The notes beneath the pieces were generated by a model that was not told the origin of the DNA, made no database searches, and was given only the letters and a program-made list of their open reading frames with translations. Of a DNA stretch of 21,334 nucleotides, positions 14,875-21,334 are shown piece by piece. The translations under genes and the position numbers were made by a program. Source of the DNA: DAOMOP01 sp035444405 (GTDB lineage: Bacteria > Pseudomonadota > Gammaproteobacteria > Burkholderiales > Rhodocyclaceae); contig DAOMOP010000047.1 of the NCBI GenBank assembly GCA_035444405.1, forward strand, positions 1 through 21,334, given 5' to 3'. Positions within the stretch are counted from its first letter, which is position 1; every line of letters starts with the position of its first letter.

Positions 14875-15123
14875 ATGTACGTGTGTGTCTGTAACGCCGT
14901 CACCGAGCGCCACATCGCCGACGCCGTCGGGCGCGGGGCAACGCGCATGCGGGATCTGCGCGAGCACCTGGGCGTGACGGCGGAGTGCGCGCGCTGCGCG
15001 TGCTGCGCGCACCAGTGCCTGAAAGATGCGCTCGAAGCCCGCTCGGCCGCCGAGAGCTGGAGCGACAAGGCGCTGCACGCGCTCTCCGGTGTGTTCCCGC
15101 TGGAGCTCGAGACCCAGTCGTGA
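14875..15123 (+). CDS. bfd: Bacterioferritin-associated ferredoxin (Bfd-like)
   Basis: An 82-aa [2Fe-2S] protein of the BFD family. Bfd reduces ferric iron in bacterioferritin so that stored iron can be released. The four cluster ligands fall exactly as in E. coli Bfd: C4 and C6 (MYVCVCNAV), C38 and C41 (ECARC). Extra cysteines at 43, 44 and 48 follow. The helical region TERHIADAVGRGATRMRDLREHLG matches the fold. An AGAGGA Shine-Dalgarno precedes the ATG at 14875. It belongs with hemP in an iron-starvation unit. No bacterioferritin gene is in the window. The C-terminal 25 residues, after the usual domain end, are not recognised. Confidence 0.93.
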   Translation: MYVCVCNAVTERHIADAVGRGATRMRDLREHLGVTAECARCACCAHQCLKDALEARSAAESWSDKALHALSGVFPLELETQS

Positions 15124-15294
15124 CGCGTGGCGGCCGCCGCCCGGCAAGTACGCCGGCCCATCGTGCGGCGCGACGCCCTGAACGGCGCGGGCGTGCGCCG
15201 GGCACCGCGACAAAGACGTTTTCCAGTTGTGCGACCCGCAAGCGGCCACAGACCGTCACCGGCACAGAACGAAGCCGCAAGGAGACCGCCAGTC

Positions 15295-15420
15295 ATGAGC
15301 AGACCGTCCTCGAACCGATCGCGCCACCGCGCGCGTTCGCCGGCAGCCGCCTTTGCCACCTCGCGCATGGCCATCTACCTGGCCTTTGCGGCCGTTCTGA
15401 TCGACCGCGTCATCCAATGA
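15295..15420 (+). CDS. Hypothetical 41-aa single-pass membrane protein
   Basis: I do not recognise this protein. It has a strongly basic N terminus (SNRSRHRARS) followed by one hydrophobic segment, MAIYLAFAAVLI, and a short tail, so an inner-membrane peptide with its N terminus in the cytoplasm is likely. AAGGAG lies 10 bases before the ATG at 15295, which supports translation. It sits between bfd and tonB on the same strand, with 171 bases before it and 77 after it. Those flanking stretches hold no other gene or clear promoter. It may be an accessory of the iron cluster or a chance ORF. Confidence 0.45.
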   Translation: MSRPSSNRSRHRARSPAAAFATSRMAIYLAFAAVLIDRVIQ

Positions 15421-15497
15421 TCGTCCGGCACGAGCGCACGGCCGGGCGGCATGCCGCGGCGCAGCCCCGATCCGACCGCTGACGGAGACCGCACGGC

Positions 15498-16445
15498 ATG
15501 CCCTTCTCCTCTTCGTGCGCGCTCAGCGAGGACTGTACCGTGCCCGCCCCATCGCAGCGCGCCCGTGCACGCAGTGTCGCCGTCGCCCCTGCGTCCGCGG
15601 CAGCTGCCCGGGCGACACCCGCCGACCCCGCGCGCCGCGAGAGGCGGCTGCTGCTGACGCTGGTCGCGCTCGCCCACATCGCCGGACCGATCCTGCTGTC
15701 GCAGCCGGACGCCCGCACCGAGCCGCGCGTCGACACGCCGATCAGCGTCGCGCTGATCGAGATGGCCGTCGCCGAACCGGAAGCCCCGGCGGCGCCACCG
15801 CAGGCGCCTGCCGCGCCGCCGGCACCGCCCGAACCGGTCGCGCCGCCCGAGCCACCGCCGCCCGCCCCGCCCGAGCCGGTCACACCACCGCCCGAGCCGC
15901 CGCCACCGCAGCCGGCCCCGGAGCTCCCGAAACCGGCCCCGCCGCCGCCGAAAAAACCGGCCGCCGCACCGAAGCCGGTCACGAAGGCACCCACCGCAAT
16001 CAAGCGCGAGGAGGCACCGCCGGTCGTGCGCGAACCGGCGCCGGCGCCGCCGTCCCCACCGGCTCCCGCCAGGGCCCCGACTCCCGCTCCGGTCGCAGCG
16101 CAGCCTGCTGCCGCGCCGACCAAGAGCGCCGCGAGCCGTCCCAGTACGGCGCCGGCGACGGTGACGGCGGCACGCTTCGACGCCGCCTACCTGAACAACC
16201 CGCCGCCGGCCTACCCGACGCTGTCGCGTAGAATGCGCGAGCAGGGCCGCGTGCTGCTGCGCGTGTTCGTGACCGCGGAGGGCCAACCCGGCCGCATCGA
16301 GCTGTCGGAGAGCTCGGGCTCGAGCCGCCTCGACAAGGCCGCCGAAGCGGCCGTGGCGCGCTGGCGCTTCGTTCCCGCACGCCAGGGCGAGCGCGACGTC
16401 GACGCGTGGGTCATCGTACCGATCGTTTTCAAACTCGAAGGATAG
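15498..16445 (+). CDS. tonB: TonB, energy transducer for outer-membrane receptors
   Basis: TonB carries proton-motive energy from ExbB-ExbD to outer-membrane siderophore/heme receptors. The 315-aa product has a cytoplasmic N terminus of about 50 residues and a membrane anchor at 51-68 (LLLTLVALAHIAGPILL). H60 sits where TonB proteins carry their key histidine. A long Pro/Ala/Glu periplasmic spacer at about 92-200 follows. The TonB C-terminal domain spans 233-315: NNPPPAYPTLSRRMREQGRV, SGSSRLDKAAEAAV, RWRFVPA. The ATG at 15498 is kept, although a GTG at 15540 with GAGGA upstream would shorten the unusually long N terminus by 14 residues. exbB follows 9 bases after the stop. No receptor gene is in view. 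Confidence 0.95.
   Translation: MPFSSSCALSEDCTVPAPSQRARARSVAVAPASAAAARATPADPARRERRLLLTLVALAHIAGPILLSQPDARTEPRVDTPISVALIEMAVAEPEAPAAPPQAPAAPPAPPEPVAPPEPPPPAPPEPVTPPPEPPPPQPAPELPKPAPPPPKKPAAAPKPVTKAPTAIKREEAPPVVREPAPAPPSPPAPARAPTPAPVAAQPAAAPTKSAASRPSTAPATVTAARFDAAYLNNPPPAYPTLSRRMREQGRVLLRVFVTAEGQPGRIELSESSGSSRLDKAAEAAVARWRFVPARQGERDVDAWVIVPIVFKLEG
15826..15915 (+). repeat. Proline-rich imperfect repeats inside tonB
   Basis: Codons repeat a PEPV-x-PP-EPPPP unit at least twice, followed by more PxP blocks. This forms the rigid spacer that lets TonB span the periplasm. Stretches of four consecutive prolines would need EF-P for smooth translation. Confidence 0.6.
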
Positions 16446-16454
16446 ATAGTCGCC

Positions 16455-17237
16455 ATGAACAGCACCGAAGCCTTCGGGCTCGCCCACATGTGGGCCCAGT
16501 CCGACCTCGTCATCAAGCTGGTTGCCTTCATACTGGTCGTGATGTCGGTCGCCAGCTGGTATCTGATCCTGGTGCGCGCCGTGCGTCAGCTGCGTGCGCG
16601 CCGCCACGACGGCGCGGTCGAGTCGTTCTGGAACGCAGCCAATCTCGGCGACGGGCTGGGACGGCTGTCGCGCCAGGCGCCGGGCTCGCCGTTCGAGGCG
16701 CTTGCACGCCAAGGTGTCGCGGCCACCGAGCACCTGCGCCGCCACAACCATTCGGACACGCTGGGCGGCAAGCTCGACGCCGACGAGTTCGTCACGCGCG
16801 CGATGCGCAAGTCGATCGCGCTGTCGACCGCCCAGCTCGAGTCCGGCCTGACGGTGCTCGCCTCGATCGGCTCCACGGCCCCGTTCGTCGGCCTGTTCGG
16901 CACGGTGTGGGGCATCTACGGGGCGCTGATCGGCATCAGCGCCTCCGGCATGGCCACGCTCGACACCGTTGCCGGCCCGGTCGGCGAGGCACTGATCATG
17001 ACCGCGTTCGGCCTCTTCGTCGCGATTCCGGCCGTGCTCGCGTACAACGCCTTCACGCGCGCGAACCGCCTCGAGCTCTCCGAGCTCGACGCCTTCGCGC
17101 ATGATCTGCACGCGTGGTTCACGACCGGCACGCGCCTGGCGAGCTCGCCGAGCGGCCATGCCGACGCCGAAGCGCCGTACGAGCACCGTCGCGATGCCGC
17201 GGGCACGCTGCAGACGGCCGGCTCGGGGGCGGCGTGA
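16455..17237 (+). CDS. exbB: ExbB, proton-channel subunit of the TonB complex
   Basis: A 260-aa MotA/TolQ/ExbB family protein that forms the pentameric scaffold of the TonB motor. Three membrane segments are visible: about 18-40 (LVIKLVAFILVVMSVASWYLIL), about 126-158 (GLTVLASIGSTAPFVGLFGTV) and about 175-200 (EALIMTAFGLFVAIPAVLAY). The large cytoplasmic loop between the first and second is typical. The conserved STAPFVGLFGTVWGI motif in the second segment is intact. The ATG at 16455 has GAAGGATAG upstream. Its last base overlaps the first base of exbD. Position between tonB and exbD favours ExbB over TolQ. Confidence 0.96.
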   Translation: MNSTEAFGLAHMWAQSDLVIKLVAFILVVMSVASWYLILVRAVRQLRARRHDGAVESFWNAANLGDGLGRLSRQAPGSPFEALARQGVAATEHLRRHNHSDTLGGKLDADEFVTRAMRKSIALSTAQLESGLTVLASIGSTAPFVGLFGTVWGIYGALIGISASGMATLDTVAGPVGEALIMTAFGLFVAIPAVLAYNAFTRANRLELSELDAFAHDLHAWFTTGTRLASSPSGHADAEAPYEHRRDAAGTLQTAGSGAA

Positions 17238-17650
17238 TGGCGTTCGGCGGCTTCAATCAGGAAGGGCGTGCGGCGCCGATGGGCGAGATCAACATGGTGC
17301 CGCTGATCGACGTGATGCTGGTGCTGCTGATCGTGTTCATGATCACCGCGCCGCTGCTCACGCATTCGGTCAAGATCGATCTGCCGACCGCGGCCAGCCA
17401 GGCGACCAACGAGACGCCCGAGACGGTCACGCTGGCGATCGACGAGGACGGCGTACTGTACTGGAACGACCAGCGCATCGATGCCGCGCTGCTGCCGCTG
17501 CGGCTGGCCGAAGCGGCGGCGCGCGAGACGCAGCCCGAGCTGCACCTGCGCGCCGACCGCGGCACGCGCTACCAGCAGCTCGCCGAGGTGATGTCGGCGG
17601 CACGGCTCGCCGGCATCCAGAAGATGGGATTCATCACCCAGCCCGAATAG
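17237..17650 (+). CDS. exbD: ExbD, TonB complex subunit
   Basis: A 137-aa ExbD/TolR family protein with a short cytoplasmic start, one membrane helix and a periplasmic domain. The proton-carrying aspartate D25 lies in VPLIDVMLVLLIVFMI, at the same residue number as in E. coli ExbD. The periplasmic part includes VTLAIDEDGVLYWND and LHLRADRGTRYQQL, typical of the family. The ATG at 17237 shares its first base with the exbB stop (TGATG), indicating coupled translation. An in-frame upstream GTG at 17114 only extends antisense-like noise through exbB. This gene closes the iron cluster; a strong hairpin follows 9 bases after the stop. Confidence 0.96.
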   Translation: MAFGGFNQEGRAAPMGEINMVPLIDVMLVLLIVFMITAPLLTHSVKIDLPTAASQATNETPETVTLAIDEDGVLYWNDQRIDAALLPLRLAEAAARETQPELHLRADRGTRYQQLAEVMSAARLAGIQKMGFITQPE

Positions 17651-17658
17651 CGGGCCAC

Positions 17659-17689
17659 GCGGCGCCCCGCCCGAAGTGCGGGGCGCCGC
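17659..17689. terminator. Hairpin between convergent exbD and the Fur-family gene
   Basis: Perfect 12-bp stem GCGGCGCCCCGC (17659-17670) and GCGGGGCGCCGC (17678-17689) with a 7-base loop. It lacks a T run but is centred between two convergent stops, so it probably serves both directions. Confidence 0.65.
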
Positions 17690-17694
17690 TGCGT

Positions 17695-18111
17695 TCAGGC
17701 AGCCTTGCTGCGCACGCGCACGATCACGTCGATTTCCTCGAGCTCGACGTCCGGCGGCAGGACCGGCGTGCCGACCACCTGCAGCGCATCGAGCGACACG
17801 TCGCTGAGCGCGCCGGTGCGCACGTCGTACATGTGGTGATGCGGCGTCGTGTTCGAGTCGTAGAAGACCCGATCCGGATCGACGATCAGCTCCCGTATCA
17901 GCCGCTTCTCGCGGAACAGCTTCAAGGTGTTGTAGACGGTCGCGCGCGAGGTCTCGGGCGTGGTCTCGCGCACCTTTGCGAGCAGCTGGTCGGCCGAAAC
18001 GTGCATCGGGCGGGAGAACAGCACTCGGGCAATCTCGACGCGCTGGAATGTCACCGGTACGCCGGCTTCGCGAAGCCGCTCGGCAACGTCCCGAAAGGCA
18101 TGCATGTCCAT
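17695..18111 (-). CDS. Fur-family transcriptional regulator, cysteine-free (Irr-like)
   Basis: DNA-binding metalloregulator of the Fur superfamily, 138 aa from the ATG at 18111, which has AGGAGA 9 bases upstream. The N-terminal winged helix is clear: GVPVTFQRVEIARVLF, then the recognition helix region SRATVYNTLKLF at 55-66. The dimerisation domain has FYDSNTTPHHHMYDVRTGALSDV with the histidine cluster H91-H93. There is no cysteine anywhere, so the CxxC structural zinc sites of classical Fur, Zur and PerR are absent. The YDSNT-HHH pattern and DVELEEIDVIVR end resemble Irr-type members, which sense heme/iron status; this assignment is an inference. Its place beside hemP-bfd-tonB-exbBD fits an iron role. 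Confidence 0.88.
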   Translation of the reverse strand: MDMHAFRDVAERLREAGVPVTFQRVEIARVLFSRPMHVSADQLLAKVRETTPETSRATVYNTLKLFREKRLIRELIVDPDRVFYDSNTTPHHHMYDVRTGALSDVSLDALQVVGTPVLPPDVELEEIDVIVRVRSKAA

Positions 18112-18170
18112 GGGTGGGAGTCTCCTGGATTCGTGGTCGTATCGCGCCGCACTCGCCGGCACGGTCATCG

Positions 18171-18176
18171 ATTATC
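18171..18176 (-). promoter_or_regulatory. Candidate -10 for the Fur-family gene
   Basis: GATAAT on the minus strand (5/6 to consensus) lies about 60 bases upstream of the start codon; no clear -35 is seen. The rest of the 275-base spacer to macA (18112-18386) contains a short ATTTG/CAAAT inverted repeat near 18196-18215. I could define no plus-strand promoter there with confidence. Confidence 0.35.
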
Positions 18177-18386
18177 CCGGATAGACCCCGTTCACGATTT
18201 GAGCCAGCGCAAATTGGCGGAATTCGTGCACGGGGCGGACAGCGATCAGTCGAACGGGCCGTGGCGCGGTGTCACGCATGGGGAACTCACTACTGCAATA
18301 CGATACAAACAGCCCGGCACGTTCGGCTTATGCTTGCCGGCAGGCCACCCCGCACGATACCCCGTTGCCGAGATTCCCGTCCGGTC

Positions 18387-19622
18387 ATGACCGCAGCGCC
18401 TCGTTCCTCCCACACCAGCCGCCCGACTGCCGTGCGCCGCGCCGTGCTCGCCACGGCCCTCGTCGCCGCGCTCGGGGCGGCGGCCTGGTTCGCGTGGGAC
18501 AGGTTCATGGCGCCGGGCGACGCGGTCGCCGCCTATCAGTTCGCGACCGCCCAGCGCGGCGACATCGAGGAGCTCGTCACCGCAACCGGGACGCTGCAGC
18601 CGCGCGACTACGTCGACGTCGGCGCGCAGGTCTCGGGCCAGCTCGAGCGCATCCACGTCGAGATCGGCTCCGCGGTGCAGGCGGGCGAGCTGCTCGCCGA
18701 GATCGACCCGACCGTGCTCGCCAGCCGGGTCGACGCGACACGCGCGCAGCTGCGCTTTCAGCGCGCCCAGTTGGCCGAGCGCAAGACCGGGCTCGAGCTC
18801 GCGCGCACCCAGTACCGGCGCCAGCAAAACCTCATGCGTGAGGACGCGACGAGCACCGAGGCGCTCGAGAGCGCGCGCGCCGCCGTGCGCTCGGCCGCCG
18901 CTCAGGTCGAGGCGCTCGAAGCCCAGATCGAGCAGACCGAATCGAATCTGCGCGCCGACGAGGCCAATCTCGACTACGCACGCATCTACGCGCCGATGTC
19001 GGGCACGGTCGTGTCGATCTCCGTGCGCCAGGGGCAGACCCTCAACGCGAGCCAGCAGGCCCCGGTGATCCTGCGCATCGCCGATCTCGCCACGATGACG
19101 GTACAGACACAGGTGTCGGAAGCCGACGTCGGCAAGCTGCGCCTCGGCATGCCGGCCTATTTCACGACGCTGGGCGGGCGCGGCCGCCGCTGGCACGGCA
19201 CGCTCGACAAGATCGAGCCGACCCCGGTGGTGCAGAACAACGTCGTGCTCTACAACGCGCTCTTCGATGTCCCCAACGCCGACGGCCGGCTGATGACACA
19301 GATGACCGCGCAGGTGTTCTTCGTCGTCGATGCGGCCAGTGATGGCGTGCTGATCCCGATGTCGGCGCTCGAGGCGGCCCGCGCGGCCGAGTCGCCCCGC
19401 CGCCCGGCCGGCGGCGGACCGGCGCGCGGTGCCCCCGCACCCGGCGACCGGCAGGCGACGGTGCTGGTCGCCACCCCGGGCGGCTCGCTCGAAGCGCGCA
19501 GCGTCGAGCTCGGCGTATCGAACCGCGTGCAGGTGCAGGTGACCGCGGGACTGGCCGACGGCGAGCGCGTCGTCTCCGGCAGCGCGCCGGAAGCCGCATC
19601 ACGAAGGGGACCGGCGCAGTGA
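18387..19622 (+). CDS. macA: MacA-like periplasmic adaptor of a tripartite efflux system
   Basis: Membrane-fusion protein, 411 aa, that joins an inner-membrane MacB ABC pump to an outer-membrane channel for export of macrolides, peptides or other substrates. There is one N-terminal membrane anchor at about 19-37 (AVLATALVAALGAAAWFAW) and a lipoyl half-motif (ATGTLQPRDYVDVGAQVSGQ). A long alpha-helical hairpin at about 110-195 is rich in Ala/Glu/Arg. The second lipoyl half reads YAPMSGTVVSISVRQGQTLN, and the MacA-typical QQAPVILRIADLATM and VSEADVGKLR follow. A Pro/Gly/Ala-rich insertion lies near residues 333-352. The ATG at 18387 gives the expected start; its Shine-Dalgarno is weak. The stop overlaps the macB GTG (GTGA), so the genes are coupled. 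Confidence 0.93.
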   Translation: MTAAPRSSHTSRPTAVRRAVLATALVAALGAAAWFAWDRFMAPGDAVAAYQFATAQRGDIEELVTATGTLQPRDYVDVGAQVSGQLERIHVEIGSAVQAGELLAEIDPTVLASRVDATRAQLRFQRAQLAERKTGLELARTQYRRQQNLMREDATSTEALESARAAVRSAAAQVEALEAQIEQTESNLRADEANLDYARIYAPMSGTVVSISVRQGQTLNASQQAPVILRIADLATMTVQTQVSEADVGKLRLGMPAYFTTLGGRGRRWHGTLDKIEPTPVVQNNVVLYNALFDVPNADGRLMTQMTAQVFFVVDAASDGVLIPMSALEAARAAESPRRPAGGGPARGAPAPGDRQATVLVATPGGSLEARSVELGVSNRVQVQVTAGLADGERVVSGSAPEAASRRGPAQ

Positions 19623-21334
19623 AGCGCGAGACCGTCGCCGCGCCGGTCGCTCCGCCTGCCCGCGGCGGGNNNNNNNNNNNNNNNNNNNNNNNNNNNNNNG
19701 CATCACCCGCCGCTACGGCAGCGGCGAGCTCGCCGTCGAGGTGCTGCGCGGCATCGACCTGCGCATCGAGCCGGGCGAATTCGTCGCGATCATCGGCGCC
19801 TCCGGCTCGGGCAAATCCACGCTGATGAACATCCTCGGCTGCCTAGACCGCCCGAGCAGCGGCACCTACCGCTTCATGGGCGAGGACGTCGCCCGCCTCG
19901 ATGCGGACGCGCTGGCGCGGCTGCGCCGCGAGACCTTCGGCTTCGTGTTCCAGAGCTATCACCTGATCGGCGGCGCGAGCGCGCGCGACAACGTCGAGGT
20001 GCCGGCGGTCTATTCGGGCATGCCGGCGCGCGAGCGCCACGCACGCGCGACCGGACTGCTCGCCAAGCTCGGCCTCGGCGACCGCCTCGGCCATCGCCCG
20101 GGCCAGTTCTCCGGCGGCCAGCAGCAGCGCGTATCGATCGCGCGCGCGCTGATGAACGGCGGACGCGTGATCCTCGCCGACGAGCCGACCGGCGCCCTCG
20201 ACAGCCGCAACGGCCACGAGGTCATGCAGCTCCTGACCGAGCTGTCGGCCGACGGGCACACCATCGTGCTGATCACGCACGAGCGCGAGGTCGCCGCACT
20301 GGCCGACCGCATCATCGAGATCCGCGACGGGCGCATCGTCGCCGACCCGGGCCCGCGCGCACGCCTTGCCGACGAACCCGATTTCGCACCGCACGTCGAC
20401 CGCAGCTCGCCGCTGTCGGACGTGCTCGAAGCCACCCGCACCGCGCTGCGGGCGCTGCGCGCGAATCTGTTCCGCTCGATGCTGACGCTGCTCGGCATCG
20501 TCATCGGCGTGGCCGCGGTCATCGCGATGCTCGCGATCGGCGACGGCGCCAAGCAGGAGGTGATCGACCGCATCAGCGCGCTCGGCGTGAACCTGCTCAC
20601 GGTGCGGCCCGGCACGCCGAACCAGCGCGGCCGCGACACGCCGACGACGCTGGTGCCGGCGGACGTCGAGGCGATCCGCGAGCTGCCCAACGTGCTCGCC
20701 GCCGTGCCGGAGCAAAGTGCGACCGTCACGGTGCGCTTCGGCAACGCCGATCACCGCACCTCGGCCACCGCCACCTCGGCGGAGTTTCCGCTCGCGCGCG
20801 GCTGGGAGGTCGCCTACGGCACCTTCTTCAGCCCCGCCGACGAACTCGAGTACGCACCGGTCGTGGTGCTCGGCGAAACCGTCGCGGCGGCCCTGTTCGG
20901 CAGCGCCGATCCGCTCGGCCACTACATCGTCGTCAACAACCTGCTCTTCCAGGTGCTCGGCGTGATGCGTCCGCAAGGCGCAACCCCGTGGGGCCGCGAC
21001 CAGGACGACGTCATTTTCGTGCCGTTCACGACCGGCAGCCTGCGCCTGACCGGCCAGCGTCATCTGGGCCACGCGACGATCGCGGTGGTTGACGCCACGC
21101 GCATCGACGCGACCCAGGCCGACGTCGAAGCGCTGCTCACGGCCCGCCACGGCGTCGAGGATTTCCGCATCCGCAACATGGCCTCGGTGATCGAGACCGC
21201 CTCGGAGACGCAGCGCACGATGACGGTGCTGCTCGGCATCGTCGGCGTGATCTCGCTGGTGGTGGGCGGCATCGGCGTGATGAACATCATGCTGGTGTCG
21301 GTCACCGAGCGCACGCGCGAGATCGGCATCCGCA
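19619..21334 (+). CDS. macB: MacB-like efflux ABC transporter, ATPase-permease fusion (partial, contains assembly gap)
   Basis: Inner-membrane ABC pump with the ATPase fused ahead of the permease, as in MacB; it works with the upstream adaptor. The GTG at 19619 overlaps the macA stop. After the run of Ns the frame reads ITRRYGSGELAVEVL, Walker A GASGSGKST, Q-loop VFQSYHL, signature FSGGQQQRVSIARAL, Walker B VILADEPTGALD and the H-loop LITHE. The first membrane helix follows (SMLTLLGIVIGVAAVIAML), then the periplasmic domain and the second helix (SLVVGGIGVMNIMLVSV), ending at TERTREIGIR. The right edge cuts the gene; about 80 residues are probably missing. With 30 Ns the two parts are out of frame. 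I read this as wrong gap length, not a mutation. Confidence 0.9.
19670..19699. other. Assembly gap of 30 Ns
   Basis: Unresolved bases fall inside the 5' end of macB. To join the upstream GTG frame with the downstream ATPase frame, the true length must be 1 modulo 3 (for example 28 or 31), so 30 is a placeholder or estimate. Confidence 0.98.

Noticed and set aside
15417..15482. 21-codon ORF overlapping the end of the 41-aa ORF
   Set aside because: It is too short, has no ribosome site and no recognisable composition.
1..21334. CRISPR arrays, tRNA/rRNA genes, insertion sequences or phage genes
   Set aside because: I saw no regularly spaced repeats, tRNA-like cloverleaf, transposase or integrase, or terminal inverted repeats with target duplications.

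Overview
The window is GC-rich (roughly two-thirds G+C), densely coded chromosomal DNA. It looks like a betaproteobacterium, plausibly of the Rhodocyclales (Azoarcus/Thauera type). That placement is an inference from the zapB-zapA-6S RNA block, the ilvD and lgt neighbourhood, a stand-alone malonyl-CoA decarboxylase and the hemP-bfd-tonB-exbBD iron cluster. No database search was possible. I saw no insertion sequence, prophage, CRISPR array, tRNA or rRNA, and base use is even throughout, so nothing points to recent transfer.

Layout. (1) 1-2433, + strand: a three-gene zinc-type ABC importer, with ATPase (cut by the left edge), permease and a periplasmic binding protein with a His-rich loop; it most resembles AztABC. 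(2) 2525-3331, - strand: a TauE/SafE family membrane permease. (3) 3455-4291, - strand: zapB-like, zapA and 6S RNA (ssrS), ending at a strong hairpin terminator. (4) 4355-6205, - strand: ilvD. (5) 6359-7888, + strand: yceH (DUF480) and lgt. (6) 8039-9418, + strand: malonyl-CoA decarboxylase, behind a promoter region rich in inverted repeats.

(7) 9601-13696, + strand: three tightly packed genes for a membrane-bound HAMP-PAS-GGDEF-EAL protein, an outer-membrane porin-like barrel and a one-lobe PstS-like periplasmic protein. This is the least conventional set in the window and may be a periplasmic ligand-to-c-di-GMP signalling unit. (8) 13782-14504, - strand: a fumarylacetoacetate/fumarylpyruvate hydrolase family enzyme. 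(9) 14564-17650, + strand: an iron cluster with a good sigma70 promoter overlapped by a Fur-box-like palindrome, then hemP, bfd, a 41-aa membrane ORF, tonB, exbB and exbD. (10) 17695-18111, - strand: a Fur/Irr-family regulator without any cysteine, convergent with exbD. (11) 18387 to the right edge, + strand: macA and a partial macB. MacB is interrupted by a 30-N assembly gap whose nominal length breaks the frame.

Functional themes are metal homeostasis (zinc uptake, heme/iron uptake and its regulators), cell division and stationary-phase RNA control (ZapAB, 6S RNA), housekeeping biosynthesis (IlvD, Lgt), c-di-GMP signalling and tripartite efflux. Many long ORFs opposite or out of frame with these genes are by-products of high GC and were left out.
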